This document shows, one piece after another, positions 11,406 through 22,075 of a stretch of 64,000 nucleotides of DNA. The number at the start of each line of letters is the position of its first letter. Within the stretch, counting starts at the first letter, position 1. The DNA comes from Liquidambar formosana. Its lineage: Eukaryota; Streptophyta; Magnoliopsida; Saxifragales; Altingiaceae. The stretch lies in the NCBI GenBank assembly GCA_039720395.1, contig CM077823.1, forward strand, positions 7,678,909 through 7,742,908, written 5' to 3'. The notes beneath the pieces are model-generated. The model saw nothing but the letters and a program-made list of their open reading frames with translations. It did no database searches and was not told the origin of the DNA. The translations under genes and the position numbers were made by a program.

Positions 11406-11493
<88 letters not shown>

Positions 11494-12518
11494 CTACTTA
11501 GGGAACAAGGGGATAAAGTCCTTTATTTATTTTAAAAGGGCTAGTCAGACTTTTAATTTTTTAAAAGGCGCATTTTTAGATAATTCCTATTAAACCCTTC
11601 TCACTCATGAGGAAATTCAAGACCCATAAAGGATCAATGTTGTCCATTCTCACTCTTACTAACACTTTTTCTTCTTTATTTTATTATTAGTATTATTATT
11701 ATTTTGGGAAAGCATCATTTATAAAAATCAAAATTTTCCCTTCTGTTTTTTGCTAAGAGAAAATGGAATTCATTAAGCAACCAAAAACAAACTTATAGAA
11801 AAACAGAATAAAAGCAACGACCAACGAAAATCATTCCTAACTACAGCTATCTAAGCAACATTTTTTTTATAATCTCTTTTTTTTTTTTTTAAATTAATAA
11901 TAATCTATGCTACATGCTTCTCTAAGACAACTGGGATAGCATGGGAAGGCAAATGACCCTCAAATGAATTTCTATGGGCCCATCTAGCGGTAGCATGAGC
12001 AGCCCCATTTGTAGCTTTCGGCACATAACTAACTGAAGCTTAACATTAATATTGACCCCTTTAAGCCTTTCTACTATACCATCTCAATGATGACTACAAA
12101 TTCCCAAGAGCATCTATCAGGTTGTGTTGGTAATCATATTAAGGCATCTTATAAGATCCTAACCCTTTAATTTATTTCGACGAGGTGAACCAAATCCTGA
12201 ACTTAAGAGAAATCAATAGGCCATAAGATGGAGGAGAGTAAAAAGGAGGGAGAGAGAATAGGAAATAAACAATGAGTCAATGAGTGAGGGGTGAGAAGGG
12301 TGGGAGGATGGAGAGGGCTGGGAGATTAAAAAAGGTTTTTTTTAAGGTAATTTAATGCAATCAGTGAAAACAATTTTCCATAAAGAAATAATAAAATGGT
12401 ATAATAGGAATAATGTAATAATCCCCTCCTTGGAAAATTAAAAGTCTCAGTATCCTTTTAAAATAAATAAAGGATTCCACTCCTTTTTTCCTAAATAGTT
12501 TGAATTTTGAACACCTTT
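11401..12518. mobile_element. Possible inverted-repeat element containing an 82-A tract and an RNase H relic
   Basis: AAAGGTGTT at 11401 pairs with AACACCTTT at 12510-12518. The block GTCCTTTATTTATTTTAAAA (11518-11537) pairs with its complement at about 12450-12475, and ACTTTTAATTTTTTAAAAGG pairs with the opposite arm. The left arm is interrupted by 82 consecutive A (11410-11491). No target duplication could be matched, so the element boundary is provisional. Confidence 0.5.
11744..12080 (-). pseudogene. LINE-type RNase H domain, C-terminal remnant
   Basis: On the minus strand a short frame reads VPKATNGAAHATARWAHRN followed by LPSHAIPV and a stop near 11910. This matches the end of the RNase H (RVT_3) domain of plant L1-type LINE ORF2 proteins, where a VPR-x-x-N-x-x-AH-x-x-A motif carries the last catalytic residue region. 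Upstream frames are broken. Below it comes the probable LINE 3' UTR. It is a 5'-truncated relic embedded in the inverted-repeat element. Confidence 0.5.
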
Positions 12519-12698
12519 TCCAAACTTTCGCAAGTAATTGGAAAAAACAAAAGACATAAATCGACATATATAATTATATCATTAATTATCAGGTTTGGAT
12601 AACAGATTATTTCAACCCTATCAACCAATGTTTTGAAACCCAACCCAACCCAACCCAGCCGGTTGAACCAGGTTCGAATAGATCCAACATTTAACAAT

Positions 12699-13096
12699 GG
12701 GAACAGCTATTGCAACCCCCCATTCTTATAACCCCACCACTTTCTTTTTAGTTTTAAGATTTTATGAAAAATATAAAAGGTTTTTGCAAAAACCGATCAC
12801 TTGGTCCACTAGAAAACATCATTTTGAACAACTTTGTAGAAGAAAGTTTTTCTAAAATCTATCGTTTAGGTAGACTTTTTGACAAAAAATGAAATAAAGG
12901 CTATAAATGGTTAAAAAGTATATTTAAACGATAGATTTAGGAAAAACTTTCTTCTACAAAGTTATTCAAAATGATGTTTTCTAGTGGACATTATGACCGA
13001 TTTTCATAAAAACCTTTTATATTTTGCATAAAACCTTAAAAACCTAAAGGATATGAGGTGGGGTGATAAGAATGGGAGGTTGCAATAGCCATTCCC
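12699..13096. mobile_element. Foldback MITE, family A copy 2 (398 bp)
   Basis: The ends GGGAACAGCTATTGCAACCC and GGTTGCAATAGCCATTCCC are inverted. The inner arms carry AAATCTATCGTTT and its complement, as in copies 1 and 3. A perfect 9-bp duplication, TTTAACAAT, flanks it (12690-12698 and 13097-13105). No coding. Confidence 0.9.
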
Positions 13097-13254
13097 TTTA
13101 ACAATACAAAGGGTAGGAAAAAAACAAAAAGGAGCGGGAAGAGGAGGGGCTACACTATGGTAAGTTGATAACTACACTACGTACCACTTGGTAGTTGTGG
13201 TACATTCTTAAAGTAGCCCATATAAGATCAAAGTACAATGAAAATTGGGCTACA

Positions 13255-13570
13255 GCAAAGAATTAACATGGAATTAAGCTACGGATATGAAGAGTGACAT
13301 TAAACTGATCAATAGCTTTCTTGGCAAGTCTTAACCAAAATCTGTCCCTCCTTGATATCTAGAGGTAAGGATGGCGAGAAATATAACCACTGCTGTCACT
13401 AAAAAGCAAAGAGCAATAAGTGATGAGCTAGTGATCACGTCCAATGCCGGCTGGTCCTCCAGAGTTAGCTACCAAGGTCTTGCTTGACGCCTCCTGGCAC
13501 GTTGGCTGACTTCGCAAAGGCAACCTACTGTTGCAATGAGTGCTGCCACAACAGAGCATGACTTGGACAT
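13255..13570 (-). pseudogene. Ankyrin/PGG-domain protein, C-terminal PGG exon relic
   Basis: The minus-strand frames give MSKSCSVVAALIATV. After a 1-nt shift they give AFAKSANVPGGVKQDLG, and after a shift back ALDVITSSSLIALCFLVTA and LAILTSRYQ, then LPRKLLISLMSLFISVA. This is the PGG domain (named for Pro-Gly-Gly) with its membrane segments, found at the C terminus of ACD6/ITN1-type ankyrin proteins at membranes. Two frameshifts and a stop (after DFG) show it is dead. It cannot be the C terminus of the ankyrin relic at 8039-8545, because it lies upstream of that exon on the same strand, so it is the remnant of a second gene copy. The 12.6-kb element at 13685 begins about 115 bp upstream of it. 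Confidence 0.72.
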
Positions 13571-13684
13571 ATTGGTTAAACAATCACCACCGTTCTTTAC
13601 AAACCCATGACATGCGTTCCTATGGTCACCCTTTTCTCCTTCCTTACCAAGAGCACAAGATTCAATATTTTCTATACTTGCAGT

Positions 13685-14836
13685 TAGGGGTGCAAAATGG
13701 TTCGGGTAGAATCGAGAACTAGACCGTTCCGTCCAATTCGGTCCGGTCTAGTCCGGTCCAAACAATGGGTTTTCGGGAGAAATTTTTAAGAACATATGAA
13801 TTTAGTCCGATCCATGGTTTAGGGGGTTTCAAAACCGGCCCAGACCGAATTCCCGAATTTTATATATATATATATATATATATAATCGAATCTGGGATGG
13901 TTTGTTTAGCTGTTCTAGGTCAAATTGAATTACAAGCGTTGGATATCATCCAACGACTAGGGAATGCCCAAGAAAAGTTAAAAACCTTTTTCAAAATGAT
14001 AGCCTTTTTTCACCTTTTTACATGCCTTGGAAAAAGTGTGCGCAAAAGGTAATAATAGCAAGATCAAAATTTTAAACTTTTTTATTCATTCTTCATTCAT
14101 CAGCACTTTGATTATTCATTCTTTATTCATAAGCTAAAGAACCTTTTTGCCTGCCCTCTCTCTCTACCTACAGATCTGGAATTTTTTTTTTTTTCTTTTT
14201 TTTTTCACCCACTGAAACAAGCCATTTTTTTAGGGCATATAACCTTTTTTTTTTTTTTTGCCATTTTCTCTTTCTACATTTTTTTTGTTAAAAAAAAAAA
14301 ATTAGGATCTTGCAAGTAGCCTCAATATGATTTTTTTTCCCTTAAAATAATAATTTACACGTACCCAAAAATTTTTGGCTCCATCACTGAATATTGTTCA
14401 ATAATTTACTATTATTTTTTATGAATTTAAATTGTTTGTGGTGACTCTGTTCACTTGATAATGACTTCAATTTAAAGGATTGATTTATGCTTTATCATTT
14501 TCCATTAGGCATCCAAAAAACCGAAGGAAATGAACTCACCACCCACTCCTTTCGGTCAACATCATAACTCTCACCATTGTTTGGATATATAACTATTGGT
14601 TTAGTAGTCACCTGAGGAAAACATTAAATGAGCAACACAGAACTTAGTTCTACGCTCAACTTATTGAAAAAGAAATATTAAATATTTATAATAAAAATCT
14701 ATCAGAATTACTATTAGAACAGCATCCTGAAGATCATACCTTCTTAATGGATAAAATTAGTCCACTTACAAAAACTTGGTTCCACAGTTGCATTAATTGA
14801 AATTATTTTAAAATTATGTTTGTGTTTTTCATAGAT
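13685..14836. repeat. Left terminal inverted repeat of the 12.6-kb element
   Basis: About 1.15 kb. Matches in inverted orientation to the right arm include ATTCATCAGCACTTTGATTA (14096-14115), CACCACCCACTCCTTTCGGT (14538-14557) and ATTATTTTAAAATTATGTTT near 14805. The match ends at ATAGAT, immediately before the GRF ORF start codon at 14835. Confidence 0.8.
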
Positions 14837-15197
14837 GTCAGAAGCAAGTAGTTCTGCACCACGGAAGAGGGCACCACTTAAGATGCAGAAGTTGAAGTGT
14901 TATTGTCATAGGTCGGCACGATTATGGATATCAAGCAACTATAATAGAGTTTATTTAACATGTCCGAACTGATATGTAAGTCATGAAAGTCGATTATACG
15001 AGTTGGTAAACAAAAATATTTATAATTTTATTGTTATTATTAATTTCTAATTTTTTTTTACTTATGAACTCAATTTGTACGCAAGAGGAAGGAGATGGTA
15101 AAAAGAAGTGTGAATTTTGAAAATATGGAGAAAAATGTATTATTGGCAATATAGTGGAGACAAATGCAACACCAAAAATGGAAGAGAATATAAATTA
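14835..15197 (+). pseudogene. GRF-type zinc-finger protein carried by the transposon
   Basis: The ATG at 14835 opens MSEASSSAPRKRAPLKMQKL, then KCYCHRSARLWISSN and VYLTCPN. That is the first half of a GRF zinc finger (C-x-C ... A-x-L-W/x-S ... C-P). A TGA follows CPN, then a donor GTAAGT at 14976. A second exon from about 15088 reads GDGKKKCEF-stop-KYGEK, supplying the fourth cysteine and the aromatic end of the finger, then TNATPKMEEN. Both stops are TGA; the one after CPN could have come from CGA. Short GRF-finger proteins are common in plant transposons. The ORF starts exactly at the inner edge of the left inverted repeat, mirroring the FAR1 gene on the right, so it probably belonged to the element. 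Confidence 0.65.
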
Positions 15198-15954
15198 ACA
15201 AACTTGAGAAAAGCAAAGAGAACATTTTGAAGGAGATCAACAAGGGATTTAAACGATTTGAAAAAAAAAAAAATTATAGGCATTAGATGCTTGTTTATTA
15301 TTATAACGTGTTTATTAATCATATTAATGTACTTATTAATCTTTGTTCGATAAGTTAAATGTATTCAATTTGATGGCATTATTTCGCAAAGACTTAGCAG
15401 TGTGGTATTACCCATTGTGATTCATAGCTAATGATACCATGAGTTCATATGTAATGCTTGTATTAGAATTGAACAGCCAAGCGGTATTTAGTTTATTTTG
15501 CTCTAGCACTAGGTATTACCCAAGAGCTAGAGCACCTGACCACCGAAGCAAGAAGCCACGAACAATTGACATGAGAATTGCCATTGTAACCCATATAGAT
15601 TGATTAACCCAAAGCCCATGAGAACAATGGAACCCTATGCGGGTGGCTCATGGCTTCAATTTTATTCCTAAGTAACTTTTTTATTCCTCATTTAATCAGT
15701 TTGATAGGCCTTCTTTTCTTTTTCTTTTTTATTTTCTGCAATTTGGTAGGTTTTCATTGGCTGATATGTGCAGGTATTTCTTCTTTTCATAAATCCAAAG
15801 TTTGTGCTGATATTATAATAAATTTGACCTTTAAGGCCTTTGTAATCCTACCTTTCTTTAAGCTATTTAAAAGGAGAGAAATTTGAAATTCTGGTTATAT
15901 TAAGCTTACAATACCTAGAAGTTTTTTTTTTTTTTCCTTTTTTTTTTTAAACAT

Positions 15955-16175
15955 CCCAATCGATTGGGAAATAATCCCAATCGATTGGAATTATACAGAA
16001 GCTAAACACTCAAAAATCAGCATGAAACCCAATCGATTGGAATCAGCCCAATCAATTGGAATCAGCCCAATCGATTGACAAGAAACTCCAATCAATTGGC
16101 ATCAGGTCGAGTTCAAAAATACCCATTCTGTGTAATCCTAATTGATTGGAATAAACTCTCAATCAATTGGTTTTA
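15955..16175. repeat. Cluster of CCAATCGATTGG palindromes
   Basis: About eight copies of a 12-14-base palindrome or one-base variant (core AATCGATT or AATCAATT) lie in 220 bp. The first is the perfect CCCAATCGATTGGG at 15955-15968. Spacers are unrelated 10-50-base segments. Non-coding. It lies inside the 12.6-kb element, just left of the nested hairpin element. Confidence 0.85.
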
Positions 16176-16327
16176 ACCAGAAGGCACAAATAGTTCCAAA
16201 ATTGACCAAACACCATTTTAAATCATTTTAAACCATTTTAAAACAAAACTAAGGTAATATCTCCCTAAAATGTCTCTTCCTCTCCCTCAAACTCATCCAA
16301 TTCTATAGCTTTTCATTTGGCAGCAAT

Positions 16328-17905
16328 TAGGGGTGCAAATCGGTCCAAAATACGTCCTGAATTGGTACCAAAATGGTCCCGAATTCAAATGGAAAAGACC
16401 ATTTTAATATAATCAAAACCAGTTATTCCAATCCGATATCAAACCGATATCTGGTTTTTGAAAACCTTATTTACTATTTAGGTTGTTGATATAGAATAGC
16501 ATGTTTTAAATATGTTATGTGTTTAAATGTTTTATGTATGTTACATGTGTTAAGTTTGTTATGTTTGTAGTTTATATACTCATCATCCCGTAACTAGTTA
16601 AAGTTATAGTAGTATAATTTTCATGTGTTTCATAATTTGTTTGATATTAAAAATTAAAAAAATTTAAAAATTTAAAAAAATTTAAAAAAAAAAAGCCTTA
16701 AGGTCCTATACTACTAAGCGTAGTTTTGTTAATGGTATCAAAGCGTTAGGAATTAATAGCTTTTTATTGTAATTTGTTTGAGCCTGTTGTTAGTTTATTT
16801 ATTGTTGTATATTTGTTAAGTGTTTTAATTATTAGCTAAGTTATTTTTATTTATCTGCAAACCTTAAGACAACCTTGAATAGGGAGTACCGAGGCTTTGA
16901 CTTTGTTGAAAGGTAGCCAGTTGAGCTTGTGTCCTTTCGTTTGAGTCGGCAACTTTGTAGGAAAACCTAGACATGGAAGATTTAGAGTGCGTAGGTAAGA
17001 AAAATAATCAAACTAATAATTATAAACATTTAGCACATGTACAAGATAAAGATGCTAATGTAGGCAATATTAGCAGAATGTTAAATTATATTGTAGATAA
17101 TCTATCTGGTATGTTTAGTAAACTAGTAAATATTGAGAAAAATCAAGAAAAAATATACGATAAAGTTAATATGTTAAGTGATATACAAAATATAGACCTA
17201 AAGGATGAAATAAAAAGTTTAATCCAAAATTTAGAAAGTACTCTGAAAAACAATTCAGATAATTCACTTGTACTAAAAGAAAATACTTGTGAAGAAATTC
17301 CAAGATTATATTTTGGAACTGAAATAATGATGTTTAAAACTGATGTTAAGGCCTTGGTACTCCCTATTCAAGGTTGTCTTAAGGTTTGCAGATAAATAAA
17401 AATAACTTAACTAATAATTAAAACACTTAACAAATATACAACAATGCATAAACTAACAACAGGCTCACACAAATTACAATAAAAAGCTATTAATTCCTAA
17501 CGCTCTGATACCATTAACAAAACTACGCTCAGTAGTACAGGACCTTAAGCCGTTTTTTCTTTTTTCTTTTTATATATATATATATATATCAAACAAATTA
17601 TAAAACACATGAAAATTATGCTACTATAACTTTAACTAGTTACGGGATGATGAGTATATAAACTACAAACATAACAAACTTAACACATGTAACATACATA
17701 AAACATTTAAACACATAACATATTTAAAGCATGCTATTCTATATCAACAACCTAAATAGTAAATAAGGTTTTCAAAAACCAAATATTGTTTTGATATCGG
17801 ATTGGAATAACGTGTTTTGATTATATTAAAATGGTCTTTTCCATTTGAATTCGGGACCAATTCGGTACCAATTCGGGATGTATTTTGGACCGATTTGCAC
17901 CCCTA
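16328..17905. mobile_element. 1.58-kb hairpin element with ~560-bp inverted arms, nested
   Basis: The ends TAGGGGTGCAAATCGGTCC and GGACCGATTTGCACCCCTA are perfect inverses. They continue as near-identical arms of about 560 bp (16328-16897 and 17345-17905). A perfect 8-bp duplication, GCAGCAAT, flanks it (16320-16327 and 17906-17913). The terminal 12 bases equal those of the surrounding 12.6-kb element, so it may be a non-autonomous relative. The arms contain TGGTATCAAAGCGTTAGG (16733-16750, complement in the right arm), which resembles a primer site for initiator methionine tRNA. The unique centre carries one ORF. Confidence 0.88.
16973..17395 (+). CDS. Orphan 140-residue coiled-coil-like ORF in the hairpin element
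   Basis: An uninterrupted 140-codon frame begins MEDLECVGKKNNQTNNYKHL. Its middle is rich in N, K, I and L with heptad-like spacing (DNLSGMFSKLVNIEKNQEK, then DEIKSLIQNLESTLK), suggesting a coiled coil. There are no membrane segments or catalytic motifs. The last ~17 codons run into the right inverted arm. I do not recognise the protein. A gag- or virion-associated-like coiled-coil protein from a captured retroelement leader is one possibility, prompted only by the tRNA-Met-like primer motif upstream. It may not be expressed. Confidence 0.4.
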   Translation: MEDLECVGKKNNQTNNYKHLAHVQDKDANVGNISRMLNYIVDNLSGMFSKLVNIEKNQEKIYDKVNMLSDIQNIDLKDEIKSLIQNLESTLKNNSDNSLVLKENTCEEIPRLYFGTEIMMFKTDVKALVLPIQGCLKVCR

Positions 17906-18596
17906 GCAGCAATAAGCAAAACATAAACACTTCGAAGCCTCAATTGATAACCAAAACTATATCATCAATACAAACACTTCGAAGCCTCAATTGATAAAAA
18001 AATGCTAGATTTTAAAATTCTTCAAGATAAGATATTAAAATTCTTCAAATTTCCATAATCCAATAACCAAACGATGAAAACTAAAATGCAACTGATAAAA
18101 GTAAATTGTATAGATCATCTACATTAAATTTGACCAAATTAATACATTAAACTTAGCATAAAAAGGCTTTTTCACAACAAGCAAAACATAAGCTCTCAAA
18201 ATAAGCAAAACATAAGCTTTCTCTTTATCTTAGGCAAGTAAGCATCCAAAACATCACCCAATCCTATGGAAAGAAATATAATATCATCATAAATTATACT
18301 TACAAATGACTTGCAATTAAAAAATGCTAAAGGAATAATAATTAACAAAATTAGTTTTAATCTTCCTTCTTTTTTTTTTTATCAACAAAAAATTATATTA
18401 TTTATAAAAGAGGAAATAAGATACAAACCGGCAGAAAAGAACAACAGGGAAAACACCCAATAGAAAACAAACCCCCAAGATAAGAAACATGGTCATTGCC
18501 ATAATCAAGACCAAAAACTACAACACCCAAAGCTATACAAAATAGAGTAGAAAAGCAGAGAAACAACAGAAGAAAATAGCCACAACCCCAAACACC

Positions 18597-18695
18597 TTAT
18601 AACCAAGCTAAAAGAGGCACAATCCTGCTAACATCCCCTATAGCCAACCAATCAGCTATACAATTCTCCTCCCTTAGCTGATGATGAAAGGCAAC
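18597..18695 (-). pseudogene. LINE ORF2 RNase H C-terminus
   Basis: The frame reads VAFHHQLREENCIADWLAIG then VSRIVPLLAWL and a stop at 18597. The REEN-x-x-ADWLA pattern is the C-terminal part of the RNase H domain in plant LINEs (normally R-E-x-N-x-x-A-D-x-L-A). Upstream in the same strand the ORF2 catalytic domains are absent. Confidence 0.6.
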
Positions 18696-19424
18696 ATGCT
18701 TGAGAAAACCCCCAGGAAAAAACCAAAACACCAAAGACTACACCCACTAAAACTCCTCAAAAAGAGTTGCAAAACCACCAATGACAAACACCCTAAACAG
18801 AATAAAACCATACGCAAGAAAACCCTTACTAACAAGAAGCACAAGCAAACAAGGAAAGCAGCACCCACACCAATCGAAGCACTAAACCCCAATAAACGAA
18901 TACAGATAAGAGAGACAAAGGAGACGGCAAATGAAATCTCCACACAACAACCAAGAAAGCTTTTGCAAAAAATGGACGTAAAAAAGAAAGCAATCATAGC
19001 ATTTACATCTGCCAAGAAAATCCAGCTAAAACTAGACTACTCCAACACTAAATACCCAAAGCTAGAGCCCCAAAATAAAGGCAACCCCACCCAACAAAGC
19101 CACAAAAGAGCAAGAACACCACACTAAAGCAAAAACTCAACAGCTTCTACTTCTATTTTGCACCAAAATTCCTATATCTTTTGCGGCGATGCTTCTTCTT
19201 GGAAAACACATGTAGAATATCATCCTTTCTCATATCCACACAAAAAAAGTGTCCTAATTGACAGATTGCACCAAGGATTTACACTTCTAATTCTTACCCT
19301 TTGTTCCCCTATCTTCTTCATAGACATTACCATTCTCAGTCACATGCTTAACTCTAATAGCAACAAGGTGAGAGTGGACATCACAATTCACACCTCCATG
19401 AACAAGACCAACTTCAAAAGGGTA

Positions 19425-20171
19425 TTAAGAGGAACTAGGCTTCCCATAACCAATAGCAGACTCACGAGTCAACCTATCCAAAATAGGTTGTAACCCAAAA
19501 GGATCACTATTAATCCTATCAGAACCAATGCCTCCATCCAATCCAGAAACATCAATGCCAACTGACCTATCTTGATTAACTTCAACCATCACCCTACCAG
19601 CCTTCTCGATTTCATCCTCAACCGGAGACTTTGGATGCTCGACTATACCTTTGCTGATAGAACAATGATCACGATTATGATGAACGGGAAAACTAAATCT
19701 GAACTCCTCATGAACTCTAACCACATGTTCTCTATGCAAAACCTTCAAGGAAAAAGTCTTGCATATATTCATCAGCTTTGTTGAAACAAGAACCCTCCCA
19801 CAGTCCAAGATTTTCCTCTAAGAAGTGCAACTATCAATAGAGATCACCATTTCCACACAATTTCCAATCCTCCTAAAAATAGACTTATTCCAAGCATGCA
19901 AAGGAACGTCTTGAACACAAATCCAAACCAACTGATCAGCATTCACAAGATCTAGCTCCCAGTTACTAATATGAGCAAACCAATTAGAAAGCTTGCTACA
20001 CTCGTCTTTCAAGAAAAATTGCTTGGAATCAACATCATAGAAGACAATCGGCACCTTATTCCCATCCAAAGGCCTAATGGAGAGAGCACAAGCTAAATCG
20101 GTATTAATTATCTCCTCCAATAACGAAATACTCTCGATACAAATTACCTCACCAACTGCACGACGAAGCAA
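19425..20171 (-). pseudogene. LINE ORF1, DUF4283-like domain
   Basis: Two adjoining frames (20171-19818 and 19808-19425) read NWELDLVNADQLVWICVQDV, PLHAWNKSIFRRIGNCVEMV, then after a frame break LDCGRVLVSTKLMNICKTF-like. This pattern (W-V-x-x-x-x-VP-x-x-AWN ... F-x-x-IG ... D-x-GR-V-L-V) is typical of the DUF4283 domain in plant LINE ORF1 proteins, thought to bind nucleic acid. The frame break near 19812 and an acidic, proline-poor tail show decay. Confidence 0.65.
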
Positions 20172-20189
20172 CTGAAATTCCGGTAATAC

Positions 20190-21370
20190 TAGTACTTTGA
20201 CCCAAAGGGGGGGTGAATGGGTCTTTAAAAATTTACCAAGTAATTAATTTACCCAATATAATTTTCTATAACAGTTAATCATCAAATCATCTAATTGCAT
20301 GCTAAATATTTAATATATGAAAATATGATGAGTTTGATTAACCTACTTAATTAAATATATCAATGATATATTTTAATTAAGCAAGTTAACAAGACTCAAA
20401 TCAATCACAAAATACGCAAGCAATTTTTATGTGGAAAACCCTAAAAGGGAAAAACCACGGGACCTCGTCCAGTTTGAGCAATCCACTATGAGCAATCAGA
20501 GAATACAAGATTTACCCGACACATGACAGACCAAGTCTTACTCCACGCGACGCTCCTCGAGTCTTATTCCGTGCAACGCTTCTAATCTTCGATTTATAGC
20601 CGCACTTGTCAATTCCCTCGAATCCGCCTCATATGAATCCACTCCCACGAACTCGCAAGTTCGATCTCCGTCGCAACGGCTCCGGTAAGCACCGGCCACA
20701 CACACTCAAGGTTGTGTTTAGGATGTGGTTTGTGGCATTAGATCATGAATATGAGATGCAACTAGAATGATAGAATCAATGAATAACCTAGTATCAAAGT
20801 GATCTAATGCATGAAAGGCATGAGGATAGTATGGAGGCTAGGGTTCCTTCTCAATGCTCTTTCTAAGGGTTTTTCTCTCTCAAAAACCTCTCACAAAAGT
20901 CGTGCTATAAGTCCCCTTAAATAACCTACAAGAATCCTAATTGAATAAGGAAAAAGAGTGGCTGGCAAGTAAACTCGAAATAGGAAATCTGCCGACGACC
21001 GTAGGTACGGTTGGCTTGACCGTTGGTACAGTTGAAGGCAGAATGCTAATTATGCAAAACTGCTCCCAACCGTAGGTACGGTTTGCCTGACCGTAGGTAC
21101 GGTTGTATGCAGAGAGCTATTTTTGGCTTCCTACAATATTCTACTTCCTCAATCATCTCCAATGGTACCTACCATGAAACACACAAGCTAGAATGATAAA
21201 TTATATGCCAAAAACACTTCCAACGGTTAGAGAGACTTCCTACAGTTGATGAAACAAAGAAAATAATGAAGACTAAATGCAACCTAAATATATAGGAATG
21301 CTAAAATATAAATATGCAATGAATCTAATACCACTTACCATCCCAAACACATGTAAGAATAAAGCTTCAA
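20190..21370 (+). mobile_element. G-tract repeat element, copy 1 (non-coding, with palindrome cluster)
   Basis: Starts near G7-TGAATGG (20207-20220), as does a second copy near 46957. A block around 20400-20470 (CGCAAGCAATTTTTATGTGG, then CCTCGTCC) has a counterpart in the other copy. A cluster of ACCGTAGGTACGGT palindromes occurs at 20998-21011, 21069-21082 and 21090-21103, with a degenerate copy at 21019-21033. It interrupts the LINE ORF1 between its RRM and DUF4283 parts, so it was inserted later. No coding and no exact ends found. This general layout recurs widely in plant genomes, but I cannot name the family with certainty. Confidence 0.5.
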
Positions 21371-21639
21371 TGAAAGTCTTCGAGAATGCACCTTGAGCTT
21401 TAATCTTAACAAATTGAACTTCAACCTTGGGATGAATTCAACTCACTTAAACATTAGCAACTTGACTCCTTTTGGAAACGGAAAAGCCAACACATACAAA
21501 TTTGGTCTTTACAGCAACCACTCCTCATCCACTTCCTCAGCCACAATAGACTCAAACCCATTCTCATTATTATTTACTACACTATCTTAAGCAACCTCTG
21601 TAGATACACCATCCCCAACATAACTCATTAGTTTATAAG

Positions 21640-22075
21640 AACTAAAGTGATGATTGCCATTCTTAGAGCATTCCCTTTCATATGCTAAAGAATTTTTTAT
21701 CAAGGAATCCCAACCGAAGTCTGCCAACTTAACAATAAGCTTTGAATGGCGAAAAGCAACTCCATTTAATCTAAGAATAGCCCTACGAGCTTCTTCAATG
21801 GACTCAAATCTGATAAAACCAAACCTGGAATTCTAACCTTTTCTCCTTTTGTTGGGAATGAAAGAATCCCAAACCTTCCCATACCATGAGAAGATATTCT
21901 TCAACCAGACTTGATTCATACCCAAAGGAAGATTATCCACAAAAACTGAGATCAGATTCTCCCATCCGGCCTTGGGAGACTTACTACCTCCACTGAGAAT
22001 CGACATGTCCACCCTAACGAGACCAAAACATTTACAAGGAAGGAAGAGAAAGAAATTAAGTCTCAAAAACTCCAT
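21640..22075 (-). pseudogene. LINE ORF1 N-terminal RRM-like domain
   Basis: The minus-strand frame from 22075 includes ENLISVFVDNLPLGMNQVWL and IFSWYGKVWDSFIPNKRRKG. A stop follows, then SRFGFIRFESIEEARRAIL-like sequence. FVDNLP resembles RNP2 and FGFIRF resembles RNP1 of an RNA-recognition motif. Plant L1-type ORF1 proteins often begin with an RRM followed by DUF4283, as here. At least one in-frame stop separates the two halves. Confidence 0.55.

Noticed and set aside
13765..14052. 95-codon frame in the left inverted repeat
   Set aside because: Lies wholly in the TIR; its counterpart in the right arm is not open, so it is not conserved.
18681..19127. Lysine-rich 148-codon plus-strand frame
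   Set aside because: Lies antisense to the LINE ORF1/RNase H relic; composition reflects A-rich sequence and no family is recognised.
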